Counted from the first letter of the stretch, positions 18,068 through 26,996 are shown. The stretch is 64,000 nt of DNA from Photobacterium sanctipauli (GCF_003026495.1 NZ_PYMA01000015.1:62001-126000), one strand, 5' to 3'. Numbers and translations: made by a program. Notes: a model not told the origin generated them from the sequence alone.

Positions 18068-20248
18068 ATGCAAACCAGCCGCCTTAAATTAACTTTACGC
18101 CGCTATTGGGCAAACGACCGCATTAACTTTAGCATTCGTGTGTTTATTGCCCTAGTTGGCGTCGCCTTGCCATGTTGGTACTTCGATGCAAAGTCCGAAG
18201 TAACCCCACTTGTACTCGGGATCATTGCTTCAGCACTGGCTGAAACCGACGACAACCTCAGCGGGCGGATCAAAGCCTTCATCACCACGCTGGTGTGCTT
18301 TTTCGTCGCCGCCATTTCGATTGAGCTGCTTTTCCCCTACCCAACGCTATTTGCTGTCGGGCTATTCAGCTCAACCTTTGGCTTTATCATGCTTGGCGCC
18401 ATGGGGGCACGCTATGCCAGTATCGCCTTTGCATCGCTATTATTGGCGGTCTACACCATGCTCGGTGCAGCCGAAAGCCCAAACTTGTGGTACCAACCAA
18501 CACTCTTGCTTGGCGGTGCCACTTGGTACGGGTTGCTGTCGCTAACATGGCAAGCCATTTGGCCCAACCAACCGGTACAACAAAGCCTCGCGGCGGTGTT
18601 CTCAGAATTTGCCCACTACCTCGATTGCAAAAGCAAACTGTTCGAACCGGTATCAAACCTTGTACCGCAGCCCCTTCGCCTGGAAGCCGCAGGCAAGAAT
18701 GCCCGTGTTGTTACCGCGTTGAATAATGCCAAAGCGACCCTGCTTCACCGCGCCCGCCGGGGCCACCCAAACGAGACTGGCGACAAGTTTTTAAAAATTT
18801 ACTTTCTTGCCCAAGATATTCACGAGCGAGCAAGTTCATCGCATTCGCGCTACCAAGATTTGGCTGCCGAATTCCAGCGCAGCGACGTTCTGTTCCGTTT
18901 TCAGCGTTTGCTTGCTAGGCAAGCCCAGGCGTGCCGTGAAATCTCCCACGCCATCGCAATGGGCAAGCCCTACCATCATGGTGAAACCAGTGTTCGCGCC
19001 CTTGATGAGTTGCAAGAGTCATTGCTATACCTGAAAAATCAAAGCAAGCCTGAATGGCGCACTTATCTGGCACAACTCGACTACCTGTTTAATAACCTAG
19101 CGACCGTTGAGCGCCAATTATCAAATGTCAGTAATCCCGATGTGGCCCAAACCGGTAACGATACCGAGCTGGCAGACAACGAAGCCCGTAGCATGAAAGA
19201 ACGCTGGCAGCGTATTACCAGCCAGTTCACACCGAACTCCATGCTGTTCCGTCATGCCCTACGCATGGCTATTGCCCTTACCGTGGGCTATGGCTGCATC
19301 CTGGCGCTGGATTTAGAGCGCGGGTATTGGATATTGCTCACCACCTTGTTTGTTTGCCAACCAAACTACAGTGCGACACGCCAAAAGCTGGTGCAACGGG
19401 TGATCGGGACATTGGCCGGCCTGCTCGTCGGTATGCCACTGCTCTACCTGTTCCCTGGGCTAGACGGTCAAATGGTGCTGATGGTGTTGGCTGGCGTGCT
19501 GTTCTTCTCGTTCCGTACCGCCCACTATGGGGTTGCCACCTTCTTCATCACCTTGTTGGTGCTGTTCTGCTTCAACCAATTAGGCGAAGGCTTTGCGGTG
19601 ATCTTGCCTCGCCTTGGCGATACCTTGCTGGGCTGTTTACTCGCGGTGCTAGCAGTAAGCTTTATCCTGCCGGATTGGGAAGCCAAGCGCCTGCATAAGG
19701 TAATGGCTTCTGCCGTTCAAACCAACCGCGATTACCTTGGGCAGATCATCGGCCAGTACCGGATCGGTAAGAAAGACAGCCTAAACTACCGTATCGCCCG
19801 TCGCGATGCCCACAATACCGATGCGCAGCTAAGCACAGCCATCAGTAATATGCTGGCAGAGCCGGGGCGCTACCGTATGGCCACCAACGAGAGCTTCCGC
19901 TTCCTGACGTTGAACCATGCCATGCTGAGCTATATTTCGGCATTGGGCGCGCACCGTACCCGTTTGGAAGACGAGCGCACTCACCAGCTGGTCGCGCAGG
20001 CACACCGCCAAATCCATGCCCACCTAGATTGTTTGGCAGAGCAGCTGGATGGCAACCTGTGTGCCCAAGCCCCAGCCTCAGATAGCGAATTAGAGCAGCG
20101 GGTATCACAGTGGCGAGATGAAGACTGCACGTCAATCCGCATGGTGCTGCAGCAACTGCATCTCATCCAGCGCATGCTGCCGGAAATGCACTCGCTTGCG
20201 AATAAGCTGGCGGCAAGAACCAATGAGGGATCGGAGGCGACGGCTTAG
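18068..20248 (+). CDS. yccS: YccS/YhfK family inner-membrane protein (FUSC domain)
   Basis: This 726-residue protein contains two blocks of about six membrane helices (roughly 20-160 and 395-530), each followed by a long soluble helical domain. That is the layout of the YccS/YhfK (FUSC-like) family related to aromatic-acid efflux proteins. The opening LTLRRYWANDRINFSIRVF and the repeat-start TLTLVGY-like helix after FRHALRMAIALTVGYG match YccS. The function is not established; an exporter or envelope role is presumed. It neighbours helD, as yccS does in enterobacteria. No yccF gene lies between them. The gene is intact. Confidence 0.92.
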   Translation: MQTSRLKLTLRRYWANDRINFSIRVFIALVGVALPCWYFDAKSEVTPLVLGIIASALAETDDNLSGRIKAFITTLVCFFVAAISIELLFPYPTLFAVGLFSSTFGFIMLGAMGARYASIAFASLLLAVYTMLGAAESPNLWYQPTLLLGGATWYGLLSLTWQAIWPNQPVQQSLAAVFSEFAHYLDCKSKLFEPVSNLVPQPLRLEAAGKNARVVTALNNAKATLLHRARRGHPNETGDKFLKIYFLAQDIHERASSSHSRYQDLAAEFQRSDVLFRFQRLLARQAQACREISHAIAMGKPYHHGETSVRALDELQESLLYLKNQSKPEWRTYLAQLDYLFNNLATVERQLSNVSNPDVAQTGNDTELADNEARSMKERWQRITSQFTPNSMLFRHALRMAIALTVGYGCILALDLERGYWILLTTLFVCQPNYSATRQKLVQRVIGTLAGLLVGMPLLYLFPGLDGQMVLMVLAGVLFFSFRTAHYGVATFFITLLVLFCFNQLGEGFAVILPRLGDTLLGCLLAVLAVSFILPDWEAKRLHKVMASAVQTNRDYLGQIIGQYRIGKKDSLNYRIARRDAHNTDAQLSTAISNMLAEPGRYRMATNESFRFLTLNHAMLSYISALGAHRTRLEDERTHQLVAQAHRQIHAHLDCLAEQLDGNLCAQAPASDSELEQRVSQWRDEDCTSIRMVLQQLHLIQRMLPEMHSLANKLAARTNEGSEATA

Positions 20249-20362
20249 GCTTGAAGCCTAAACGACAGGAAAAGTGATTTGAAGAGCTAGCGCAGGCGCC
20301 AAGTTGATACCACGCCTGCTCAATGACATAGCACTCGCTAAACCTCTGGCATCAAGCAGCCA

Positions 20363-21052
20363 TTACCGACGGAGCACTGCGATCCATCGCCCCAAGTTTA
20401 ACAAGCTGGTCAGCGAGGCAGCGACATAGGTCAGCGCTGCTGCCTTGAGTATTTTCTCCGCATGCTCCAGATCACCATCGTAAAGGTAGCCGCCTTTCTG
20501 CAGGATCGGCAGCGCCTTGCCATAACTGGCATCGAACTCAACCGGAAGAGTCACCAGGTGCACCAGGGTGCTTAATGCCATTGAAACAACACCAATCATT
20601 ATCGTTATTGCTCCCGCTTGCGGCAGGCGGGTTAGCATTAGGACAAGCGGAGCAGCCACTAGCATCATTCCGGCAATACGCTCGCCGACCATGGCAGTCT
20701 TTACGAGTTTCTGCCGCGCCATGAACAAGGACTCTCCACGTGAATCCTGAATGGCATGCCCCACTTCATGGGCGGCCACAGTCACTGCCGTCAGCGAGTA
20801 TCCTGAGAAGTTGTCCGGCGTCAGACGCACAGCCTTAGCGACCGGATCATAGTGATCACCAGCAGAGGTCTCCTCTACCTCGACGTTACCTAAGCCGAAG
20901 CTGTCTAGCAGGTGGCGAGCAAGTTCACCACCACTTCCCTGCTTGCGGTAGCGATCTGCCGGCTGTCTGTACTTTTCCATCACATGCTTGACCCACAGGC
21001 CCGGCAGGAAGACGCATATCGCGATTATGAGTAATATGATTATCCAGAACAT
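20363..21052 (-). CDS. Membrane-bound neutral zinc metallopeptidase (YugP-like)
   Basis: This 229-residue membrane protein has an N-terminal membrane helix (1-20), further hydrophobic segments at about 118-160, and a zinc-peptidase motif HEVGH at residues 95-99 in AAHEVGHAIQDSRGE. This fits the neutral zinc metallopeptidase family typified by B. subtilis YugP (Pfam Zn_peptidase_2). The active site is expected on or near the membrane face. The substrate is unknown. The gene is leftward and convergent with yccS, with 114 bp between them and no clear terminator. Confidence 0.9.
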   Translation of the reverse strand: MFWIIILLIIAICVFLPGLWVKHVMEKYRQPADRYRKQGSGGELARHLLDSFGLGNVEVEETSAGDHYDPVAKAVRLTPDNFSGYSLTAVTVAAHEVGHAIQDSRGESLFMARQKLVKTAMVGERIAGMMLVAAPLVLMLTRLPQAGAITIMIGVVSMALSTLVHLVTLPVEFDASYGKALPILQKGGYLYDGDLEHAEKILKAAALTYVAASLTSLLNLGRWIAVLRR

Positions 21053-21424
21053 TTAAATCAGTATGCCATGAGCAATTGTGTGACTACTAAATATTATACG
21101 CATAGAAATAAGCAGCAGATGCTTGCCGACAATAGGCTGACTCGAAGATGGACAAAACTGTGTCAGCTACCTTGCTAAATTAGCAAAAAATGGATTAATT
21201 CAAGTGTTGAAAAACAAAAACGTTGTGTTTTTTCCTCGTGCTTGCCGTTATGTATTGGTGCCAATTTGGCTTGCGGGTGATGTATGGAGTCTACTTATCC
21301 TTTGCCAACCCAAACTGTATAACCGAACAAGAGCTAACACACTGTATAGATATTGATAGGTGTACTTTGCTTAAATAAGTAATAAAATCAATGTGATTTT
21401 ACAGATTTCTCGTCGGGGCATTGC
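21053..21424. other. Gene-free leader of the KAP NTPase gene
   Basis: This 372-bp stretch between the divergent metallopeptidase and KAP genes has no supported ORF. It is more AT-rich than the core genes to its left and marks the start of the accessory block. I see no palindrome, terminator or recombination site that I would trust. Confidence 0.4.
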
Positions 21425-23554
21425 ATGACATCATACCACAATGATCAACCTATCAACCGTTCGCAGCAAGACCAACTTAACCGATTCTCTTTTAGTAGGT
21501 CTCTAGCCAAGATTGCTGCCTTAGATGCTAATTCACCGTGCCTAACGATTTCCATTGAAGGTTGTTGGGGCACAGGCAAAACGTCCATCATCAACCTTGT
21601 TAAACAGAGCTTTGATGAGTCGTCTAACCCACCCATTGTGGTCCAATATAATCCGTGGGTTAATGGCAAACCCAAATCGTTGATAGAAGATTTTCTAGTT
21701 CAATTTACCTCACAACTTGGATTGGCAGATCACCCTGAGAAGGGGATGCAAGTAGCCAAAGAGTTACTGTCTTACTCTAAGCTTTTCAGCGTAGCGAAGC
21801 TAATACCTGGTGTTGAACCTTTTGGCTCGCTTGTTGAGAACATCTTCAAAGGTGTAGGTGAAGCTACGAAGTCACTGTCAGATTTGAAGAAATTAGATGT
21901 TCAAGCTCAAAAGGAAAAAGTAGTTGAATGCTTGCGTAATATCGATAAGCCAATCGTTGTCATAATTGACGATATTGACCGTCTGACGCCTAATGAATGT
22001 TTTCAGGTTTTACGATTGGTCAAAGCCATCGCCGATTTCCCAAGAACTACATTCTTATTAGCCTTTGACCCGGTGTACCTTCAATCTGTCCTTGCTGCAA
22101 ATAACATCAGCAACTCAAGCCAATACATAGACAAAATTGTTCAGTTAAGACTACCGGTTCCACTTATTACAGAAGATGACCTGAATGCTTTGGTTGACAC
22201 AACGCTTGAACAACTAGGCCCTGACTTTACGTTCGAGCATTATGAAGACGATAGGGAAAGGTTTACGTACATCTACCATAGATACATAAAAAAAATTCTG
22301 GACAGTCCACGTGATGTAAAACGAGCTGTGAACCACTTCAAGTTTGTATATCAACTAGTTAAGCACGAGGTTAGTACAACAGATTTGTTCATACTCTCCG
22401 TTCTTGCTACAAAGTACGGCAAGATATACGAGCATATTAAGAGTGAACCATACCAATATACGAGCCAACATAATGGGAAAAACTTCTGGCTAACCAGCAC
22501 AGATAAAGAACAAGCAGTGCAAGAAGCTAGGGATCGACGAAGCAAAATATACAACTCTATGGATATGCCTAACGATAACCCCATCGAAGGGCTTCTTGAA
22601 GAGATTTTTCCGTCTATCGGAAGGAGTTTCCACTACAACTCTTATGGTGTTGACGACGCAGATGCGGCAGGTCGCGTTGATAGTATCGACCGTCTGTCAA
22701 CGGCACTCCATATTGGTACTCCTCGCGGGCTATGCTCCGATGAGGATGTTCGCAGGTTCATTGAAAATGCCGAAGAGAACATGGATGCACTGGAAAGTGC
22801 TATAAACGGCAACGCAACCTCTCGCTTCTTGGAGCTATACGGGTTCCAGCTTGAGAATAAACAACATAACCCTGAGCACTGCATCGACAACCTAAGTAAG
22901 TTAGCTGAAGTATTGATGGCAAATAATCTATTCAATCAACCTAGCGACCTTTTTAGCGATATGTTTGTCAAAGTTAGCCATTATAAAGCTCTGTGTGGCC
23001 TTGTTCGCAAAATTGTCCGCATTGCCGAAGATAAAGTAACGTTATTGAATAAGGCCATAGATGAGCTAGCTCTACTACCATTCGTGTCCGAATCAGTACA
23101 GTTAATGGTAAGGCAACATACGGGCTCTTCTGAATCACAATGGCTTTCAGAGAGTGATGCGACTGCAGTCTTTGACACATACTCAGCTGCCGCAGAACAA
23201 GCTCTCACACAAAATCAGCTTAACTCGAAAATCCTTGAGTATCATGTTATATCGCCTCTTTGGGTAAGTGGAACAGAGACTGGAAAAAGAATTCTGAGTG
23301 CCATAGACCAGAATGATGTGCTACGAATAGGTTATCTTCTAATTGGTGAAATAGGTGCATCTTCTTCTAATGGTACTTATCTATCAGTCAATCTCGAGAA
23401 GGCCAGTTCTAGTGTTAATGTACTGACTCTAAAGGAAGAGGCGCAAACGCAACTAGAGTTAACTAAAGATCCGCTGGATAGAGCCATTTTGCTTAGTACT
23501 CATGATGGTCTAAAGCACTATGTCAGTGATGGCACTATTAAAAGCGACTTCTAA
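21425..23554 (+). CDS. KAP family P-loop NTPase
   Basis: This 709-residue protein carries a Walker A motif (GCWGTGKTS, G46-S54) and a Walker B-like strand VVIIDDIDRL near residue 180, then LRLVKAIADFPRTTFLLAFD. Together these define the KAP class of STAND-like NTPases. Many bacterial KAP proteins have membrane helices inserted in the NTPase domain; here the insert near residues 120-150 is only weakly hydrophobic, so it may be peripheral or soluble. The C-terminal half (about 380-709) matches nothing I recognise. KAP NTPases occur in mobile regions and several are linked to phage defence. Beside it lies a broken integrase, in line with a transferred origin. Its function here is unproven. Confidence 0.85.
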   Translation: MTSYHNDQPINRSQQDQLNRFSFSRSLAKIAALDANSPCLTISIEGCWGTGKTSIINLVKQSFDESSNPPIVVQYNPWVNGKPKSLIEDFLVQFTSQLGLADHPEKGMQVAKELLSYSKLFSVAKLIPGVEPFGSLVENIFKGVGEATKSLSDLKKLDVQAQKEKVVECLRNIDKPIVVIIDDIDRLTPNECFQVLRLVKAIADFPRTTFLLAFDPVYLQSVLAANNISNSSQYIDKIVQLRLPVPLITEDDLNALVDTTLEQLGPDFTFEHYEDDRERFTYIYHRYIKKILDSPRDVKRAVNHFKFVYQLVKHEVSTTDLFILSVLATKYGKIYEHIKSEPYQYTSQHNGKNFWLTSTDKEQAVQEARDRRSKIYNSMDMPNDNPIEGLLEEIFPSIGRSFHYNSYGVDDADAAGRVDSIDRLSTALHIGTPRGLCSDEDVRRFIENAEENMDALESAINGNATSRFLELYGFQLENKQHNPEHCIDNLSKLAEVLMANNLFNQPSDLFSDMFVKVSHYKALCGLVRKIVRIAEDKVTLLNKAIDELALLPFVSESVQLMVRQHTGSSESQWLSESDATAVFDTYSAAAEQALTQNQLNSKILEYHVISPLWVSGTETGKRILSAIDQNDVLRIGYLLIGEIGASSSNGTYLSVNLEKASSSVNVLTLKEEAQTQLELTKDPLDRAILLSTHDGLKHYVSDGTIKSDF

Positions 23555-23624
23555 TAAGTGCTGATAAGGCAAATTCGTATTAACATTATGTGGATAAGCT
23601 TTTAGTCTAAATTGATTTGGGGCA

Positions 23625-23652
23625 CAGGCTTCTCAAAGAATCGAGAAGCCTG
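23625..23652. repeat. Inverted repeat between the KAP gene and the integrase remnant
   Basis: CAGGCTTCTC and GAGAAGCCTG form a perfect 10-bp dyad around an 8-nt loop. It has no T-run on either strand, so it is not an ordinary terminator. Its place just beyond the 3' end of the integrase remnant makes a recombination or attachment-site relic possible. Confidence 0.5.
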
Positions 23653-23663
23653 CAAAATCATAC

Positions 23664-23970
23664 TTAGCAATCAGTTTGCTCCGAAAGCCTCAAGGCATCC
23701 TCTAGCTCAACACCTAGATAGCGAATAGTGTTATCCAACTTCGAATGCCCTAGCAATAATTGTACAGCCCTAATGTTCTTCGTCCTGGCATAAATGAGCG
23801 TGGCTTTGGTACGTCGCATGGAATGTGTCCCATATTATTTGGATTCAGGCCTAGCTTATCAGCCCAGCATCTGATGATTGAACGATAATACGAGTAGCTT
23901 ATGGGCATCCCTTTTCGACGAGTACTTGGAAATAGGTAACTGCTTGCTTTCAAGTGAGGCTGAATTAGTA
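23664..23970 (-). pseudogene. Truncated, frameshifted tyrosine recombinase (integrase)
   Basis: Only the catalytic C-terminal part remains. One frame (from about 23970 to 23825) reads ASSYLFPSTRRKG ... WADKLGLNPNNMG. After a one-base frameshift at about 23830 the next frame reads GTHSMRRTKATLIYAR, AVQLLLGHSKL and TIRYLGVELEDAL, ending at TAA 23664-23666. These contain the tyrosine-recombinase Arg (HSMRR), His (LLGHS) and the nucleophile Tyr (TIRYLG). The N-terminal arm-binding and core-binding domains are missing; the 5' end runs into the 3' end of the ankyrin gene. The frameshift and truncation make it inactive. It marks the remains of a mobile element. Confidence 0.85.
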
Positions 23971-24627
23971 CAAGTGACGGCTTAGTATCGATGTAATTTT
24001 GGTTAACCCTCTTTTTCTGGCATGCTGGATTGCAGTCATTCCATCTCGGTCGGCGATACCAGCATCGGCACCATGCTCCAGCAATAACTGCACTACTTTT
24101 TGATAGGTCGGGGTATCGCGACCCAGAATCGCCACTTCCAATAAAGCCGTCCAGCCAAGGTTGTTAACATGATCAATATTGGTACGCCCGTCGTTTAACA
24201 GTATTGCTACGGTTTCCAGATGACCTTTTTCAGCCGCAGGTATTAAAGCCGTACCACCGTAGTAATTAACCCTCTCAAAATCAACATCACCTTTTAGCAG
24301 AGCCTTAAGGGCATCATTTTTTCCTTTGGCGCCTGCCATTAAAAAAGGCGTGAAGTTTATAGAGTCGTAACTAGCGCGTTGATTTACATCGGCACCTTGA
24401 TGAATTAGCCAGGCCACCATTTTGCCATCATCATTCTCGGTTGCGATATAAAGCGCGGATTTGCCGTCACTCGATTGAGCACTGATACATTCTGAGGTGG
24501 TAGATAGCGCCATTAACTCAGGAAGATTTCCTGAGGCTACGTTTTGCAGCCACTCATGGCAGTCAGTCTTTTTTGCTATCACTGATGCACTCATCAGAAT
24601 TAAAACCAAGCCGAGTAACGTTTTCAT
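23965..24627 (-). CDS. Secreted ankyrin-repeat protein
   Basis: This protein of about 220 residues has a signal peptide (KTLLGLVLILMSASVIA) followed by a short Cys-containing region and then four to five ankyrin repeats. Examples are DGKSALYIATENDDGKMVAW, GGTALIPAAEKGHLETVAIL, NNLGWTALLEVAILG and DRDGMTAIQHARKRG. Ankyrin repeats bind other proteins; a periplasmic location is implied. The AGAGAGG ribosome site is better spaced for the second of two tandem ATGs (24627) than for the first (24630). Its 3' end meets the truncated integrase. The partner and role are unknown. Confidence 0.88.
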   Translation of the reverse strand: MKTLLGLVLILMSASVIAKKTDCHEWLQNVASGNLPELMALSTTSECISAQSSDGKSALYIATENDDGKMVAWLIHQGADVNQRASYDSINFTPFLMAGAKGKNDALKALLKGDVDFERVNYYGGTALIPAAEKGHLETVAILLNDGRTNIDHVNNLGWTALLEVAILGRDTPTYQKVVQLLLEHGADAGIADRDGMTAIQHARKRGLTKITSILSRHLY

Positions 24628-24772
24628 CATTGACCTCTCTTAATTGTTCCGAACCAGAATCAGTTGTATTGCTAACCGATTGAGCACAGCCAAAATAACG
24701 AAAGTGCGTTACTCAAACCTTACCTGAGCATTACCGTATTGTAATGCTCTTCGCGGTAACACTATATTACGT

Positions 24773-24949
24773 TCAGCTTACTAGAAAATCAGCGATATAG
24801 AACAATGCACACATAGTTAAAGGCATCTTAGGCATATCGCGTGCAATACGGCATGTCCATGAGCACGCCATTTCATCTTCTTTCCACATCTGAAATTCCC
24901 CCTTGCTGACAGAGGTAAGGTTAGTCACGACTAGCTCGAACGACCACAT
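24773..24949 (-). CDS. Hypothetical 58-residue protein
   Basis: This short leftward ORF starts at ATG 24949 with a strong GGGGA ribosome site seven bases upstream. The product (MWSFELVVTNLTSVSKGEFQ ... SWTCRIARDMPKMPLTMCAL) is not recognised. It has two tryptophans and a Cys-containing centre and ends in a hydrophobic FYIADFLVS. The frame stays open further upstream to 25054, but that extension would overlap the divergent monooxygenase gene and lacks a ribosome site. It sits in the accessory block, and I cannot exclude that it is spurious. Confidence 0.4.
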   Translation of the reverse strand: MWSFELVVTNLTSVSKGEFQMWKEDEMACSWTCRIARDMPKMPLTMCALFYIADFLVS

Positions 24950-25027
24950 TTCGTTCCCCAACGAAATATCACTATTTAAAGTCGTTATAGTAGACACAAC
25001 TATTAAGTAAAATTGAATGAGAACAAA

Positions 25028-25372
25028 ATGATTGCCGTAATTTTCGAAGTTCAAATAGCCGATGGTAAAACGTCTGAATACCTGGACATCGCCAATGATA
25101 TCAAGCCATTACTATCAGAAATTAAGGGGTTTATATCAGTAGAGCGTTTTCAAAGCCTTACTAATGAGAGAAAGGTTCTTTCTTTGTCATTTTGGCAAGA
25201 TGAAGAATCAATAAAAGAATGGAGAGCTTTGGAGTCACACAGGTTTGCACAATCAAAAGGACGTGGTGGTGTGTTCGAAAACTATAGACTAAGGGTTGCA
25301 GGTGTAATGAGAGATTATGGCATGCACAATCGCTCCGAAGCCCCAAAAGATAGTATCGAGGCTCACGGGTGA
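25028..25372 (+). CDS. ABM-type monooxygenase domain protein
   Basis: This is a small protein of 114 residues with the dimeric alpha/beta-barrel antibiotic-biosynthesis-monooxygenase (ABM) fold. The opening MIAVIFEVQIADGKTSEYL, the core IKGFISVERFQSL, the strand VLSLSFWQDEESIKEWR and the ending HRFAQSKGRG follow the family. Members are cofactor-light oxygenases or heme-degrading enzymes; the substrate here is unknown. A TTG at 25013 would add five residues, but the ATG at 25028 matches the usual family start. An ArsR-like regulator follows after 84 bp on the same strand, a pairing seen in other bacteria, so the two may form one stress-responsive unit. Confidence 0.85.
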   Translation: MIAVIFEVQIADGKTSEYLDIANDIKPLLSEIKGFISVERFQSLTNERKVLSLSFWQDEESIKEWRALESHRFAQSKGRGGVFENYRLRVAGVMRDYGMHNRSEAPKDSIEAHG

Positions 25373-25456
25373 TGTATCAACCGTTAGTAAGCAATTGATA
25401 GTTGCAACTAATAACTGTACTTTGATTGAATGACAGCGAGTTAGGCAACCTTAGAT

Positions 25457-26164
25457 TTGAGCAAACAAAATACCTTTTCCACAGAATCAGAAAACTATAG
25501 CCAGGAAGAAGGCATGGCAGCACTAGCGGCTGCTATGTCGGACGCTTCTCGGATGAAAATTTTATGTGCATTAATGGATGGAAGAGCTTGGACGGCGACT
25601 GAATTAAGTGCCGTCGCTAACATTGCGGCATCTACTACCAGCTCTCACCTGTCTCGTCTGGTAAAAGCCAACCTTGTGACATGTTTATCACAAGGACGGC
25701 ATAGATATTTTCGCCTTTACAGTAGTAGTATTGCCTCACTACTAGAAAATATGATGGGAGTGACTTTCCAAGCAAGCAACCCATCACGTTCAAAAGTACC
25801 TGAAGAGCTATTAAAAGCAAGGACCTGTTATGACCATTTAGCCGGTGAAATTGCAGTCAAATTGTACGACTCTCTAGTAACCAATGGTTGGATTGAAAAT
25901 GATGGCAGTGACCTTACACTGCAAGGGAAAGAAAAACTGTTACAGCTAGGCATCAAACTTGATGCTAAAACCAAACGCAAGAAGTGTTGCCCATGCTTGG
26001 ACTGGAGCGAAAGAAAATTCCACGTCGGCGGCTTTTTAGGTGCATCCCTACTCAACTTTTTTGAAAGCCATCACTGGATAGAAAAAGTGCCCGGATACAG
26101 AGAAGTGATTATTACACCCAAAGGTCACCAAGGGCTTCATCGGCATTTTCTCATTGATATATAG
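25457..26164 (+). CDS. ArsR family winged-helix regulator
   Basis: This 235-residue regulator contains an ArsR-type winged helix at about 20-105 (ALAAAMSDASRMKILCALMD, then TELSAVANIAASTTSSHLSR, then LVTCLSQGRHRYFRLY). A C-terminal domain of about 120 residues carries several cysteines, including a KKCCPCLDW cluster near 175, which could bind a metal or sense thiols or oxidants. The start is a TTG at 25457; the next in-frame ATG (codon 20) would cut into the helix-turn-helix domain, so TTG is favoured although its ribosome site is weak. It follows the ABM gene and ends 21 bp from the convergent aadA-like gene. Confidence 0.88.
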   Translation: MSKQNTFSTESENYSQEEGMAALAAAMSDASRMKILCALMDGRAWTATELSAVANIAASTTSSHLSRLVKANLVTCLSQGRHRYFRLYSSSIASLLENMMGVTFQASNPSRSKVPEELLKARTCYDHLAGEIAVKLYDSLVTNGWIENDGSDLTLQGKEKLLQLGIKLDAKTKRKKCCPCLDWSERKFHVGGFLGASLLNFFESHHWIEKVPGYREVIITPKGHQGLHRHFLIDI

Positions 26165-26185
26165 CTTCACTTTGTGAGAAGAAAC

Positions 26186-26968
26186 TCATCGCTTATCAGT
26201 GCATATATTAGAGATTCTATCTTCTATATAAACAACTAACTCTTTAACTTGATCTTGTTTGTCTTCCCAAATATCGGGCACTTCACCTAGATAACCTAAT
26301 CGTGCATAGCGCATCATCACACTGTGGTCCGGCTCGAGCATCGCTTCGGCCCATTGTGCTGCAGCATCTTTAGAGACAATTTTGCCATTAGCTAGGGTAA
26401 ACCACATTCTCGCTAGTGTGAGTAAAACATTCCTTTCATCCCCCTGAAAGCTCTCAACTAAACCGGGAAGCGAATCTTTCATAGCCTTATAGATATAATT
26501 CATAGGTATAGGCTTGATCACTTCAGAGGCATCCAGCCCACTCAACGTTAAACTACTATCAAGCACTTTTTTAAGCACTATTGCCAAGTCTGCCTCGTTG
26601 CATGGTTCGTCAATGTGCCCATTCTCGAAGCTCTCTCTTAGCCACTCTCCATAAATGAACTCAAGCCGCGGTGGGTAAATAACCGGGTCAACACTGGTTC
26701 GTGTGACGATTGATATTTCTAGCGGCCTAACAAACTTGCCATTGCCAATACTTCCTGAAATATCTAGCAGTATAGCTACCAACTTTTCTTTTTCTTTGGC
26801 CGTCGGTTCTCGGTCAAGAACAACTAAAAGATCTACATCACTTTTAGGCTTTAGCCCACCCACTACTGTAGATCCAAATAGGTATATTCCAACAACTGAG
26901 TTGGAAAACAGCTCTAGTAAAGTCTCTTTTGCTTGCTTGGCTTCTTGCGGCAAAAAATTCTGATTCAT
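26186..26968 (-). CDS. AadA-like aminoglycoside 3''/9-adenylyltransferase
   Basis: This 260-residue enzyme matches the ANT(3'')/AadA family, which inactivates streptomycin and spectinomycin by transferring AMP from ATP. The nucleotidyltransferase motif GSTVVGGLKPKSDVDLLVV gives Gly32-Ser33 and metal-binding Asp44/Asp46, and Glu84 lies in PLEISIV at the catalytic-base position. The C-terminal helical domain keeps GDERNVLLTLARMW. Trp109 in YGEW occupies the place that in AadA contacts streptomycin. It is not in an integron-like context (no attC or intI seen), so it looks like an intrinsic or old chromosomal gene. Activity and spectrum cannot be read from sequence. No good ribosome site is visible. 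Confidence 0.85.
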   Translation of the reverse strand: MNQNFLPQEAKQAKETLLELFSNSVVGIYLFGSTVVGGLKPKSDVDLLVVLDREPTAKEKEKLVAILLDISGSIGNGKFVRPLEISIVTRTSVDPVIYPPRLEFIYGEWLRESFENGHIDEPCNEADLAIVLKKVLDSSLTLSGLDASEVIKPIPMNYIYKAMKDSLPGLVESFQGDERNVLLTLARMWFTLANGKIVSKDAAAQWAEAMLEPDHSVMMRYARLGYLGEVPDIWEDKQDQVKELVVYIEDRISNICTDKR

Positions 26969-26996
26969 ATAATATTTTTACTAATTACATTTTATG

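Noticed and set aside
24950..25054. N-terminal extension of the 58-residue ORF
   Set aside because: It overlaps the monooxygenase gene on the other strand and lacks a ribosome site; ATG 24949 has a strong one.
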